Shown here: piece after piece, positions 24,759 to 36,513 of the stretch
Layout of the letters: every line of letters starts with the position of its first letter
Numbering within the stretch: the stretch's first letter is position 1
Origin: Falsiroseomonas selenitidurans
GTDB lineage: Bacteria > Pseudomonadota > Alphaproteobacteria > Acetobacterales > Acetobacteraceae
Length of the DNA: 49,200 nt
Direction: 5' to 3'
NCBI RefSeq assembly: GCF_012103215.1
Contig: NZ_JAAVNE010000040.1
Coordinates: forward strand, 1 to 49,200
Notes under the pieces: model-generated
The model's database searches: none
Told to the model about the DNA's origin: nothing
The model's input: the letters and a program-made list of their open reading frames with translations, nothing else
Position numbers and translations under genes: made by a program

Positions 24759-25955
24759 ATGGATCCCGTTCGCAACCCCTACGCACCCGGCGCCGGCTCG
24801 CCGCCTCCGGAACTGGCGGGCCGTGACGCGCTGCTCGACCAGGCACGGCTGACGCTGGATCGCGTTCGTCTGGGACGCTCCGCCAAGAGCTTCATCGGCG
24901 TAGGCCTGCGTGGCGTGGGCAAGACGGTTCTGCTCGTCCGTGTCCGAGACCTGGCGGAGGAGCGCGGCTATCGCGCCTGCCTCATCGAGGCGCGCGACCA
25001 GACGGTCCTGCCGGCGCTGCTGCTGCCGCACCTGCGCCGCCTCTTGCTCGACCTGGATCGCCTGGGCGCGCTCAGTGAGCAGGTGAAGCGGGGGTTGCGG
25101 GTCTTCCGCAGCTTTGTGTCGGGACTCAAGCTGAAGCATGGCGACGTCGAATTGGTGCTCGACATCGATCCGGAACGCGGCTCGGCCGATAGCGGCGATC
25201 TGGAAGCCGATCTGCCGGAGTTGTTCCTGGCCATCGGCCGCGCGGCGGCATCCCGCCAGACGGCTGTCGCGCTCATCATCGACGAGATCCAGTATCTTGC
25301 GGAAGGTGAGATGAGCGCGCTCATCATGGCGCTGCACCGCGTGGCACAGGAAGGCCTGCCGATGGTGCTCATCGCAGCGGGCCTGCCGCAGGTGGTGGGG
25401 CTGACCGGCCGGTCCAAATCCTATGCCGAGCGGCTGTTCGATTTTCCCGAAGTCGGCCCCCTGTCGCCCGCCGACGCACGGCGGGCATTGGTGGAGCCGG
25501 CACGCAGCGAATCCGTGACCTTCGAACCGGCGGCGCTGGATGCCATTCTGGACATCACGCAGGGCTATCCCTTCTTCCTCCAGGAATGGGGCTACGCCGC
25601 CTGGAACATCGCAGATCATTCGCCGATCGCGGCGGAGGATGTGCGTGCTGCCACCGCGCAGGCGATCGCCAAGCTCGACAAATCCTTCTTTCGCGTGCGC
25701 TTCGACCGGCTGACACCGCGGGAAAAGGACTATCTGCGGGCCATGGCGGAGCTTGGCCCGGAGGCCCATCGGTCGGGCGACATCGCTGACCTGCTCGGCA
25801 TCCGGGTCCAGGCAGCGGGCCCCCATCGCGGCGGACTCATCAGAGAGGGAATGAACTACAGCCCAGCGCATGGCGACACGGCTTTCACCGTGCCGCTGTT
25901 CGATGATTTCCTGAAGCGCATCATGCCGATCTGGCAGCCGCGAGGTCGGGAGTGA
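24759..25955 (+). CDS. AAA-type ATP-binding protein (ORC/Cdc6-like) of unknown function
   Basis: A 398-residue ATPase. Walker A is VGLRGVGKTVLL, Walker B is ALIIDEIQYLAEGE, and a sensor-like asparagine-free strand LPMVLIAAGLPQV follows. The C-terminal part looks like a winged helix (RLTPREKDYLRAMAEL, RSGDIADLLGI, LIREGMNYSP). This resembles the AAA_16/COG1672 group of stand-alone ATPases, which are scattered among bacteria and often accessory. It lies between carA and carB, is preceded by an AT-rich gap, and its codon use is slightly less GC-extreme than its neighbours, which hints at transfer. Partners and role are unknown. Confidence 0.8.
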   Translation: MDPVRNPYAPGAGSPPPELAGRDALLDQARLTLDRVRLGRSAKSFIGVGLRGVGKTVLLVRVRDLAEERGYRACLIEARDQTVLPALLLPHLRRLLLDLDRLGALSEQVKRGLRVFRSFVSGLKLKHGDVELVLDIDPERGSADSGDLEADLPELFLAIGRAAASRQTAVALIIDEIQYLAEGEMSALIMALHRVAQEGLPMVLIAAGLPQVVGLTGRSKSYAERLFDFPEVGPLSPADARRALVEPARSESVTFEPAALDAILDITQGYPFFLQEWGYAAWNIADHSPIAAEDVRAATAQAIAKLDKSFFRVRFDRLTPREKDYLRAMAELGPEAHRSGDIADLLGIRVQAAGPHRGGLIREGMNYSPAHGDTAFTVPLFDDFLKRIMPIWQPRGRE

Positions 25956-26590
25956 TGCCCTCCGCCGAAACCCTCCTCGTCTTCGCAGCCCTCTCGCTCG
26001 GCCTCGCGGTCACGCCCGGGCCGAACATGCTCTACCTGATCTCGCGCTCCCTCGCGCAGGGCACCGGGGCGGGCATGGTCTCGCTGGTCGGCTGCCAGTT
26101 CGGCTCCTTCACCATCATGGTCTGCGCCGCCGCCGGCATCACCGCGGCGCTGCTGGCGGTGCCCTATGCCTGGGATGTGCTGCGGCTCGGCGGCGCGGCC
26201 TACCTGCTTTACCTCGCCTGGCAAAGCGTGCGGCCGGGCGGGCAGCCGATCTTCGCCGCAAGGCCGATGCCGCGGGAGCCGCGCGCGCGGCTGTTCTGGG
26301 TGGGGTTCGCCACCGCGGCGCTGAACCCGAAGGTGGCGCTGTTCTACATGGCGGTGCTGCCGCCCTTCCTGGATCCAGCTCGGGGAAATCTGTTCGTCCA
26401 GGCCGCCATCCTCGGCTTCGTGCAGATCGCCATCTGCACCGCCTGGGACGCCGTTCTGGTCTGGGGGGCGGCCGGCGCGGCCCGCTTCCTGGGTGCGAAC
26501 CCCACCTGGATGGCGGTGCAGCGTTGGGTGCTGGGCGGCGCGCTGGCCCTGCTGGCGGTGAAGCTGGCGACGGAAAGCCGGGCCGGCTGA
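25955..26590 (+). CDS. LysE-family amino-acid translocator
   Basis: A 211-residue membrane exporter with about six hydrophobic segments, starting MPSAETLLVFAALSLGLAV then TPGPNMLYLISRSLAQG. Later motifs are LLYLAWQSVRPG and ALNPKVALFYMAVLPPFLDP. The ATG overlaps the ATPase stop codon (TGATG), so translation is coupled. An in-frame GTG one codon earlier is possible. Placement between carA and carB invites a role in exporting an arginine- or pyrimidine-linked compound, but this is only context. The paralogue at 10873-11478 is clearly divergent. Confidence 0.92.
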   Translation: MPSAETLLVFAALSLGLAVTPGPNMLYLISRSLAQGTGAGMVSLVGCQFGSFTIMVCAAAGITAALLAVPYAWDVLRLGGAAYLLYLAWQSVRPGGQPIFAARPMPREPRARLFWVGFATAALNPKVALFYMAVLPPFLDPARGNLFVQAAILGFVQIAICTAWDAVLVWGAAGAARFLGANPTWMAVQRWVLGGALALLAVKLATESRAG

Positions 26591-26877
26591 TGGACGACGC
26601 GATCTGGGGCATCGGCGCCCTGACCAGCATCGCCGCCTGCATGATCCTGACCGGGGTGCTGCGTGGCCTGTCCGTGCCGCTGTTCGCCGCGATGCTGTTG
26701 GCCTGCGCCCTGTCGCTCGCGGGCCATTACTGGTTCTGGGTGGAGTGGTACGGGGCCGTGCGCCGCAATGCCACGCCGCTCTGGATCGGGCTGCACCCCA
26801 TCTACCTGATCTATGCCTTCCACGCGGTGACAAAGCCGCGCGCGAAGCGCAGCGGACCGGGGGAGCCCGCGCCATGA
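26590..26877 (+). CDS. small hypothetical membrane protein
   Basis: A 95-residue protein with two or three hydrophobic helices (AIWGIGALTSIAACMILTGVL, PLFAAMLLACALSLAG, HPIYLIYAFHAV) and a short basic tail. I do not recognise the family. Its ATG overlaps the LysE stop (TGATG) and its stop overlaps the next ATG (ATGA), so all three are translated as a tight unit. Codon use matches the neighbours. Confidence 0.7.
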   Translation: MDDAIWGIGALTSIAACMILTGVLRGLSVPLFAAMLLACALSLAGHYWFWVEWYGAVRRNATPLWIGLHPIYLIYAFHAVTKPRAKRSGPGEPAP

Positions 26878-27140
26878 TCCCCCTCGCCTTCGCGCTCTTC
26901 GCCCTGGCCTATTCCGGCCTGGTGCTGTTCACCGTCGCCGCTTCGCTGCGCCGGCTGATGTCACCGATGCGTGCCGCCCTCGGCGCCCTGGCGCTCTCCG
27001 TTCTGGTGCATGGCGCGACCACGCTGATGCTGGCGGAGGAAGCGCCGCTGGCGCTGTATTTCTGGGGCATCCCCCACCTGCTGATCCTGCCGCTGCTGCT
27101 GTTGAGCGCGCGGCGCCAATCCCGATCGACCGGAGCCTGA
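26874..27140 (+). CDS. small hypothetical membrane protein
   Basis: An 88-residue protein with three hydrophobic stretches (IPLAFALFALAYSGLVLFTV, MRAALGALALSVLVHG, LALYFWGIPHLLILPLLLL). Unrecognised. It overlaps the previous gene by 4 nt (ATGA) and ends one base before carB, whose start codon follows directly. It looks like the partner of the preceding small membrane protein. Confidence 0.68.
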   Translation: MIPLAFALFALAYSGLVLFTVAASLRRLMSPMRAALGALALSVLVHGATTLMLAEEAPLALYFWGIPHLLILPLLLLSARRQSRSTGA

Positions 27141-27141
27141 C

Positions 27142-30387
<3,246 letters not shown>

Positions 30388-30390
30388 GCG

Positions 30391-30424
30391 GGCGGGGGCG
30401 GGGAAAATCATCCACGCCCCCGCC
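30391..30424 (+). terminator. GC-rich hairpin after carB
   Basis: Ten-bp stem GGCGGGGGCG (30391-30400) with CGCCCCCGCC (30415-30424) and a 14-nt loop, beginning three bases after the carB stop. There is no T-run after it, so it may pause or protect the transcript rather than end it. Confidence 0.4.
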
Positions 30425-30460
30425 TCGCCTGTTTCAGCGCAGCCCGCGATCTGCTTGCAT

Positions 30461-30502
30461 GGTTCCCGCCCAGCCCGGAGAAATCCGGGACAACGGGGAA
30501 CC
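30461..30502 (+). promoter_or_regulatory. nested hairpin in the greA leader
   Basis: GGTTCCC (30461-30467) pairs with GGGAACC (30496-30502), and inside it CCCGG (30474-30478) pairs with CCGGG (30485-30489). The structure lies 43 nt before the greA start. E. coli greA also has a leader that makes short RNAs by early termination, so a leader function is possible here; no T-run follows. Confidence 0.45.
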
Positions 30503-30544
30503 AGGCGCAAGGGCGGGCGTGGATGCCCGGAGGAAGGACGCGAC

Positions 30545-31018
30545 GTGCAGAAGTTCCCCATGACCGCGGAAGGTTTGGCACGGCTGACGGAGGAGCTGCG
30601 TCAGCTCAAGGTCGAGGAACGCCCCGCCGTGATCCGCGCCATCGCGGAAGCACGGGCGCATGGCGACCTTTCCGAAAACGCCGAGTACCACGCGGCGCGG
30701 GAACGGCAATCCTTCATCGAGGGCCGCATCGCCGAGCTCGAATCCATCATCCCCTCGGTGGAGGTGATCGACACCAGCAAGCTGTCCGGCACCCAGGTGC
30801 GCTTCGGTGCGCATGTCACCGTGGTGGATGAGGAAACCGAGGACGAGAAGACCTACCGCATCGTCGGCGCCTATGAGGCCGACATGAAGAACGGCTCGAT
30901 CTCCATCTCCTCGCCGCTGGCCAAGGCCCTGATCGGCAAGAAGGTCGGCGACAGCGTGGAAGTGCCGGCGCCGGGCGGTGCCAAGGTGTACGAAATCGCG
31001 GGCGTCCGCTTCGCCTGA
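30545..31018 (+). CDS. greA: transcript cleavage factor GreA
   Basis: GreA rescues backtracked RNA polymerase by stimulating cleavage of the nascent RNA. The 157-residue length is normal. The N-terminal coiled coil carries the acidic tip in EARAHGDLSENAEYHAARERQ (Asp and Glu), and the C-terminal FKBP-like domain ends with SISSPLAKALIGKKVGDSVEV. The GTG at 30545 is chosen over the ATG at 30560: GGAGGAAGGA lies just upstream and VQKFPMTAEGL matches the E. coli MQAIPMT start. It follows carB by 157 nt, a common pairing in proteobacteria. Confidence 0.97.
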   Translation: MQKFPMTAEGLARLTEELRQLKVEERPAVIRAIAEARAHGDLSENAEYHAARERQSFIEGRIAELESIIPSVEVIDTSKLSGTQVRFGAHVTVVDEETEDEKTYRIVGAYEADMKNGSISISSPLAKALIGKKVGDSVEVPAPGGAKVYEIAGVRFA

Positions 31019-31031
31019 CCTGCAGCGCGCC

Positions 31032-32270
31032 ATGTCCCCGCTGACCAACCTGGCGCCGGTGACGGCGCCCACCATTACCCTGGCCGATGTCCGCGCAGCC
31101 GCCGCGCGCATCCGGGGCGCGGTGCTGCGCACCCCCACCCTGTTCAGCGACTCGCTCTCCCGCGCAACCGGCGCGCGCGTACATCTGAAGCTGGACAACC
31201 TGCAGGCCACCGGCGCCTTCAAGGAACGCGGCGCCGCCAACCGCATCGCCCTGCTGACCGCGCGCGAACGGGATGCCGGCGTCATCGCCATGTCCGCCGG
31301 CAACCACGCCCAGGCCGTGGCGCGCCATGCCAGCCTGGCCGGCATCGGCGCCACCATCGTCATGCCGCGCTTCACCCCCGCCACCAAGGTGACGCGGACC
31401 GAAGGCTGGGGCGCCAAGGTGGTGCTGCACGGGGAAACCCTGGCGGAGGCCGCGGCGCATGCGCATGAACTGGCGCTGAAGCACGGGCTGACCTTCGTCC
31501 ACCCCTATGACGACGCCGCCGTGATCGCCGGCCAGGGCACCGCGGCGCTGGAGATGCTGGAGGATTTCCCGGAGATCGACACGCTGCTGGTCCCGGTCGG
31601 CGGCGGCGGGCTGTTGACCGGCTGCGCCGCGGCGGCGCTGGAGATGAAGCCCGGAATCGCGGTGATCGGGGTGGAGGTGGAAGGCTATCCCGCCATGCAG
31701 CAGCGCCTGGCCGGCCTGCCCGTTGCCGTCGGCGGGCCGACGGTGGCGGAAGGCATTGCGGTGCGCGATGTGGGCGAGGTGCCCTTCGCCTGGCTGCAGC
31801 GCGCCGGCATCGAGGTGGTGCTGGCGCCGGAACGCAGCGTGGAACAGGCCATCGCGCTGCTCGCGGAAGGGGCCAAGCTGGTGGCGGAAGGCGCCGGCGC
31901 CGCGGGGCTGGCGGCGCTGCTCGCCTTTCCGGAACGCTTCGCCGGCCGCAATGTCGGCATCCCGATCTGCGGCGGCAACATCGATGCGCGGGCGCTGTCC
32001 AATGTGCTGCTGCGGCAATTGCTGCGCGACGGCCGCATCCTGCGCCTGCATTTCGACATCCCGGATCGCCCCGGCATGCTGGCGGACATCGCCGGCCGCA
32101 TCTCCGCCCTCGGCGGCAACGTCATCGAGGTGAACCACCAGCAGCTATTCGGCGCGCCCACGGTGCAGAGCACGGAGCTGTACCTGATGGTGGAGGTGCG
32201 CGACGGCGCCCAGGGCAATGCCATCATCGCCGCGCTGCAGGCGGCGGACTACGTGGTGCGCCGCGGCTGA
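31032..32270 (+). CDS. ilvA: threonine ammonia-lyase (threonine dehydratase)
   Basis: A 412-residue PLP enzyme converting threonine to 2-oxobutyrate, the first step toward isoleucine. The PLP lysine is in NLQATGAFKERGAANR. The substrate loop SAGNHAQAVA and the phosphate-binding GGGGLLTGCA are present. One C-terminal ACT domain (LHFDIPDRPGMLADIAGRIS) is shorter than the two-ACT biosynthetic IlvA of E. coli, so it could also be the catabolic type. It begins 13 nt after greA. Confidence 0.92.
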   Translation: MSPLTNLAPVTAPTITLADVRAAAARIRGAVLRTPTLFSDSLSRATGARVHLKLDNLQATGAFKERGAANRIALLTARERDAGVIAMSAGNHAQAVARHASLAGIGATIVMPRFTPATKVTRTEGWGAKVVLHGETLAEAAAHAHELALKHGLTFVHPYDDAAVIAGQGTAALEMLEDFPEIDTLLVPVGGGGLLTGCAAAALEMKPGIAVIGVEVEGYPAMQQRLAGLPVAVGGPTVAEGIAVRDVGEVPFAWLQRAGIEVVLAPERSVEQAIALLAEGAKLVAEGAGAAGLAALLAFPERFAGRNVGIPICGGNIDARALSNVLLRQLLRDGRILRLHFDIPDRPGMLADIAGRISALGGNVIEVNHQQLFGAPTVQSTELYLMVEVRDGAQGNAIIAALQAADYVVRRG

Positions 32271-32273
32271 GGC

Positions 32274-32348
32274 TCAGCGCCGCCGGCTGCGGCGGATCAG
32301 GCCCCAGAGTCCGCGCAGGATCGCCACGTTTCGCAGAAGCCTGAACAT
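32274..32348 (-). CDS. putative 24-residue basic microprotein
   Basis: MFRLLRNVAILRGLWGLIRRSRRR: a hydrophobic stretch flanked by arginines, which looks like an amphipathic membrane-active helix. GAGGG lies 6 nt before the ATG at 32348. It sits alone between convergent ilvA and a hydrolase gene. Short ORFs arise easily here, so only the ribosome site and composition support it. Confidence 0.4.
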   Translation of the reverse strand: MFRLLRNVAILRGLWGLIRRSRRR

Positions 32349-32410
32349 CCTTCGCCCTCTCTTCCCGGTCTGCCGGGAACAGCGCCCGGCGTGACGCCGG
32401 GTTCCAGGCT

Positions 32411-33730
32411 TCAGCGCGGGTTGACGCGCGCCGTCCAGGCCTGCGGCACGTAGCCGGGGCGGATGCGGCAGGTGCCCGGGTGGCGGGCGCGGGCCGCCTC
32501 GCAGCGCTGGCGCACCGCCTCCGCCGAGGGGCGCGGCCCGCCCTGCGCCCAATCGGCCAGCGCCGCCAGGGCGGCGGGGTAGAGCGGCGGCGACATCTTG
32601 TTGTGCGCCTCCTCATCCACGAAGACCTGCTGCAGCAGATGGGCGGTGCCGGCGGCTTCCAGCGTGGCGCGGTAGGCCGCCGCGTGTTCCACGAACACCG
32701 TTGCATCCTCGATCCCGTGAAGGGTCAGCACCGGGATGGCGATGGCCCCGGTCGGGTCGCCATCCTCCGCCAGCCTTGCGACCGCGTCCGGGTCGGCGGC
32801 GATGCGCGGCACGCGGGCGTTGAAGGCGGCATCGTCGCTGGTGCCCTGGTAGCGGACATGCGCATTCCCGAAGGCGCTGCGCCCGTCCATCAACCCCCAG
32901 GCGATGTCGGCGAAGACGTTGGTGGACCAGGCGAGGTGCGTCGGGATCGACCATGCCGGGATCCGGCTGGCCGCCACCAGATCCGCCAGCGCCCGCCGCT
33001 GCGCCGTGCTGCGCGTGGCCTGGGCAAGGTCGGACCCGGTGCAGGCGGTGTAGCGCGCCATCATCTCCGTCCAGCCCATCCGCACGCCACGCGGCAGGCC
33101 GAGGGTCAGGGTGTATTGCGGCTCCTCCGGCCGCGGATGCGTGCCGCAGATGGCCTGGAAGGCGGCGCGCAGGTCCACCCGCATGTCATAGGCGCGGGTC
33201 GGCCCGGCCAGCACGCCGGAGGTCAGCAGCGCCGCCTGCCAGGGGCGCCGGCCGGTCGCATCCGGTGCGTTCAGCGTCTCGATCGCCCGCGCGGCGATGC
33301 CGCCGCCCCAGGACTGGCCGTGGATGACGGCGAGGCGCGGCGTGCCGAAGCTGGCCTCGGCGATGCGCCGGGCGTTCAGAGCATCCTCCCCCGCCGCGCG
33401 GATGCCGAAGCCGGGGCGGCGGCGGCTGGTGGAGGTCCAGGCCCAGCCCTCGGCCACGTATTCGGCGAAGCGCAGCAGATCCTCATCCGTGGTGTCGGCG
33501 CGGATCGGCGCCAGGCGCGGGCCGCCGAACACCTGCGTCACCAGCCCGCCATGCCAGTTGGCCGGGCGGGCCAGCAGGATATGGGCGCCATTTGCATCCT
33601 GCCCGCGCAGGCAGACGAGGCCGGTGGGCGCCCCCGTCGGGCAGCGGGCCGGCCGCGGCGCTTCGGCCGCCTCCGCCAAGGCGCCGCCCAGCAGCAGCAG
33701 CGCCGCCGCCAGCCAGCGCCCCGGATTCAC
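32411..33730 (-). CDS. secreted alpha/beta hydrolase
   Basis: A 439-residue exported protein with signal peptide MNPGRWLAAALLLLGGALAEAA. The nucleophile elbow is AVIHGQSWGGGIAAR (Gly-Gln-Ser-Trp-Gly). The acid and base are probably in PVLTLHGIEDATVFVEH and the later DEEAHNKMSP segment. Several cysteines suggest disulfides in the periplasm. Substrate unknown, perhaps an ester or peptide. The ATG overlaps the Lrp-type regulator stop by 4 nt, so the two are coupled and the regulator may control it. Confidence 0.85.
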   Translation of the reverse strand: MNPGRWLAAALLLLGGALAEAAEAPRPARCPTGAPTGLVCLRGQDANGAHILLARPANWHGGLVTQVFGGPRLAPIRADTTDEDLLRFAEYVAEGWAWTSTSRRRPGFGIRAAGEDALNARRIAEASFGTPRLAVIHGQSWGGGIAARAIETLNAPDATGRRPWQAALLTSGVLAGPTRAYDMRVDLRAAFQAICGTHPRPEEPQYTLTLGLPRGVRMGWTEMMARYTACTGSDLAQATRSTAQRRALADLVAASRIPAWSIPTHLAWSTNVFADIAWGLMDGRSAFGNAHVRYQGTSDDAAFNARVPRIAADPDAVARLAEDGDPTGAIAIPVLTLHGIEDATVFVEHAAAYRATLEAAGTAHLLQQVFVDEEAHNKMSPPLYPAALAALADWAQGGPRPSAEAVRQRCEAARARHPGTCRIRPGYVPQAWTARVNPR

Positions 33731-34215
33731 GCGGCCGTACCCTCCACCGGCACGCCGCTGTCATCCTTCGCCGTGCGGATGGTCTGCAGGGTCTGCACCC
33801 GCAGCACATTGGCCGCGCCAGTGAGGCGGGAGGTCAGGGCATTCTCATGCGCCGTGTCGCGCGCCACCAGGCGCAGCATGAAGTCGCCGCCGCCGCGGAT
33901 CATGTGGCACTCGCGCACCTCCGGCCAGTCGCAGACCATGGCCTCGAAGGCCTGCAGCACGGCCTGCTTCTGCGTCTCCAGCCCGACCAGGGCGAAGAAG
34001 GTGATTTCCCACCCCAGCACCTGGGGGTCGAGGTCGGCATGGTAGCCGCGGATCACGCCCTGTTCCTCCAGCCGGCGCACGCGGCGCAGGCAGGGGGGCG
34101 CGGAAAGGCCGACGCGGCGGGCCAGTTCCACATTGGTCATCCGGCCATCGGCCTGCAATTCGGCCAGGATCTGGCGATCTACGTCGTCGATGTCCGGATC
34201 CGGTTGGTCGGTCAT
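33727..34215 (-). CDS. Lrp/AsnC-family transcriptional regulator
   Basis: A 162-residue feast/famine regulator. The N-terminal winged helix is DDVDRQILAELQADGRMTNVELARRVGLSAPPCLRRV; the C-terminal RAM domain has GWEITFFALVGLETQ, VRECHMIRGGGDFMLRLVARD and LQTIRTAK. It probably senses an amino acid. It is divergent from trxB, with 179 bp between the starts, and is followed by the coupled hydrolase gene. Confidence 0.95.
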   Translation of the reverse strand: MTDQPDPDIDDVDRQILAELQADGRMTNVELARRVGLSAPPCLRRVRRLEEQGVIRGYHADLDPQVLGWEITFFALVGLETQKQAVLQAFEAMVCDWPEVRECHMIRGGGDFMLRLVARDTAHENALTSRLTGAANVLRVQTLQTIRTAKDDSGVPVEGTAA

Positions 34216-34394
34216 GGTAGGCTTGCGTGTCCCGGCTGGCGGTTTGGACGCAATATCCTTTCGGCGCGCATGATCTACAAGACGCGGATCGTTGATTTAA
34301 CCGGCCCTGCACGGTGCGCGCACGCCATGGCTTGAGCATTCGGCCGGCACCGCCGATATCCGCTGCCAAGGAATTCAGCATTCGGATCCATCCC

Positions 34395-35375
34395 GTGTCC
34401 CAGACCCCGCCCGTGACGCACCAGACCCGCCTTCTCATCCTCGGCGCCGGCCCTGCCGGCTACACCGCCGCCATCTATGCCGCGCGCGCCGGACTGAAGC
34501 CGATGGTGGTGGCCGGGCTGCAGCCGGGCGGGCAGCTGACCATCACCACGGAAGTGGAGAACTTCCCCGGCTTCGCCGAGCCCATCCAGGGCCCCTGGCT
34601 GATGGACCAGATGCAGGCCCAGGCGGCGCATGTCGGCGCGGTGATCGTGCAGGACGTGATCACCGCGGTGGATCTCGGCCGCCGGCCGTTCCGCGCAACC
34701 GGCGATTCGGGCGAGGTGTATGAGGCGGAGGCCCTGGTCATCGCCACCGGCGCGCAGGCCCGCTGGCTCGGCATCCCGGGGGAGAAGGAGCTGTCCGGCT
34801 TCGGCGTTTCCGCCTGCGCCACCTGCGATGGCTTCTTCTACCGCGGCAAGGACGTGGCCGTCGTCGGCGGCGGCAATTCCGCGACGGAGGAGGCGCTCTA
34901 CCTGTCCAACCTGGCGCGCCACGTCACCCTGATCCACCGCCGCGACAGCCTGCGGTCGGAGAAGATCCTGCAGGCGCGGCTGTTCGAACGCCCCAATGTC
35001 ACCGTGGTCTGGGACACGGCGGTGGAGGAGGTGCTGGCGGATGGCAGCGGGCGCGTGCCGGTGGCGCGCGCGCTGGGCCTGCGCAACCTGAAGACCGGGC
35101 TGCGCACGGAGCTGCCGGTGCACGGCCTGTTCGTCGCCATCGGCCACGACCCGGCCACCGCCCTGTTCAAGGGCCAGCTCGGCATGGACGAGGAGGGCTA
35201 CATCCGCACCACCCCCGGCACCACCCAGACCAGCGTGCCGGGCGTCTTCGCCGCCGGCGACGTGCAGGACAAGGTCTACCGCCAGGCGGTGACGGCCGCC
35301 GGCACCGGCTGCATGGCGGCGCTGGAGGCGGAGAAGTTCCTGGCGCATCTGCCGGCGGTCGATCTCGCCGCCTGA
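34395..35375 (+). CDS. trxB: thioredoxin reductase
   Basis: A 326-residue NADPH-dependent flavoprotein that reduces thioredoxin. FAD binding is RLLILGAGPAGYTAAIYAARAG, the redox pair is in VSACATCDGFF (CATC), and NADPH binding is VAVVGGGNSATEEALYLS. The C-terminal GVFAAGDVQDKVYRQAVTAAG closes the FAD site. The start is uncertain: GTG at 34395 and GTG at 34413 both fit, the longer one chosen; neither has a strong ribosome site. It is followed by a LysR gene, a pairing I recall from other alphaproteobacteria. Confidence 0.95.
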   Translation: MSQTPPVTHQTRLLILGAGPAGYTAAIYAARAGLKPMVVAGLQPGGQLTITTEVENFPGFAEPIQGPWLMDQMQAQAAHVGAVIVQDVITAVDLGRRPFRATGDSGEVYEAEALVIATGAQARWLGIPGEKELSGFGVSACATCDGFFYRGKDVAVVGGGNSATEEALYLSNLARHVTLIHRRDSLRSEKILQARLFERPNVTVVWDTAVEEVLADGSGRVPVARALGLRNLKTGLRTELPVHGLFVAIGHDPATALFKGQLGMDEEGYIRTTPGTTQTSVPGVFAAGDVQDKVYRQAVTAAGTGCMAALEAEKFLAHLPAVDLAA

Positions 35376-35536
35376 GCGCGGGCCGGCGGGGATCGCCCGG
35401 CGGCGGTTTCCGCGATTTTCCTGGGCATCCCCCGCGCATGCGGTAAAAAAGCGCCCGTCGCGGGGCTGTCATGCTACTCAAACCCTTCCCGCGCATGGCA
35501 GCTTGCCGGGGAATCAAACAGGGAATCGCCGCGGGC

Positions 35537-36445
35537 ATGCCGCTGGATTGGGACAAGCTCCGGGTTTTCCACGCGGTCGCCGAGGCAGGGTCCTTCACCC
35601 ATGCCGGGGAGACGCTGAATCTCTCGCAATCCGCCGTCTCGCGCCAGATCCAGGCGCTGGAGGAGGCGCTGCAGGTTCCGCTGTTCCACCGCCATGCGCG
35701 CGGCCTGATCCTGACCGAGCAGGGGGAGACGCTGAACCGCGCGGTGCGGGAGGTCTTCGCCAAGCTGGCGATGACCGAGGCGCTGCTGACCGAAAGCCGG
35801 GAACGACCGACCGGCCGGCTGAAGGTCACCACCACAACGGGTTTCGGCAGCATCTGGCTCGCGCCCCGGTTGCGGCGCTTCATGCAGATGCATCCGGACG
35901 TCACATTGACCATCCTGCTGGATGATGCCGATCTCGACCTGGCGATGCGCGAGGCGGATGTCGCCATCCGCCTGCACCCGCCCCGCCAGCCGGACCTGAT
36001 CCAGCGCAACCTGGGCACCTTCGGCTGGAAGGTCTGCGGCGCGCCGGACTACCTGAAGGCCAATGGCATGCCGATGCGGGCCGAGGATCTCGATGCCCAC
36101 CGGATGATCGTCTACGGCGATTATCGCCCACCGGTTGAGAGCGTGAACTGGCTGCAGGAAGCCGGGCGTCGCCCGGGCTCCACGCGCCGCGCGGTGCTTG
36201 AAATGAACAGCCTTCCCGGGATTCTGGCCGCCGTGCGCAGCGGGCTCGGCCTGGCCGCCCTGCCGGACTACATGGGGGAGGAGCTGGAAGGCCTGGTGCA
36301 CCTGCTGCCGGAGCTGAAGTCGCCGCGGATCGAGGCCTATTTCGTCTATCCGGAGGAGCTGCGGCATTCCAAGCGCGTCGCCGTGTTCCGCGACTTCCTG
36401 GTGGCGGAGTTGGCCATGCCCTCGCGGCTGCAGGCGACCGGCTGA
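35537..36445 (+). CDS. LysR-family transcriptional regulator
   Basis: A 302-residue regulator. The N-terminal winged helix is MPLDWDKLRVFHAVAEAGS then NLSQSAVSRQIQALEEAL, and the effector domain has LKVTTTTGFGSIWLAPRL, MREADVAIRLH and SLPGILAAVRSGLGLAALPDY. The start at 35537 matches the family N-terminus; upstream ATG 35471 would add 22 non-conserved residues. It lies 161 nt after trxB on the same strand. Its likely job is redox- or sulfur-linked, but target and effector are unknown. Confidence 0.93.
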   Translation: MPLDWDKLRVFHAVAEAGSFTHAGETLNLSQSAVSRQIQALEEALQVPLFHRHARGLILTEQGETLNRAVREVFAKLAMTEALLTESRERPTGRLKVTTTTGFGSIWLAPRLRRFMQMHPDVTLTILLDDADLDLAMREADVAIRLHPPRQPDLIQRNLGTFGWKVCGAPDYLKANGMPMRAEDLDAHRMIVYGDYRPPVESVNWLQEAGRRPGSTRRAVLEMNSLPGILAAVRSGLGLAALPDYMGEELEGLVHLLPELKSPRIEAYFVYPEELRHSKRVAVFRDFLVAELAMPSRLQATG

Positions 36446-36513
36446 GAAGCGGCGCGATCGCGTTTTTCGATCGGTCGCTTGAGCTACGTGATTAACGAGG
36501 TTGTATCGGCGAT

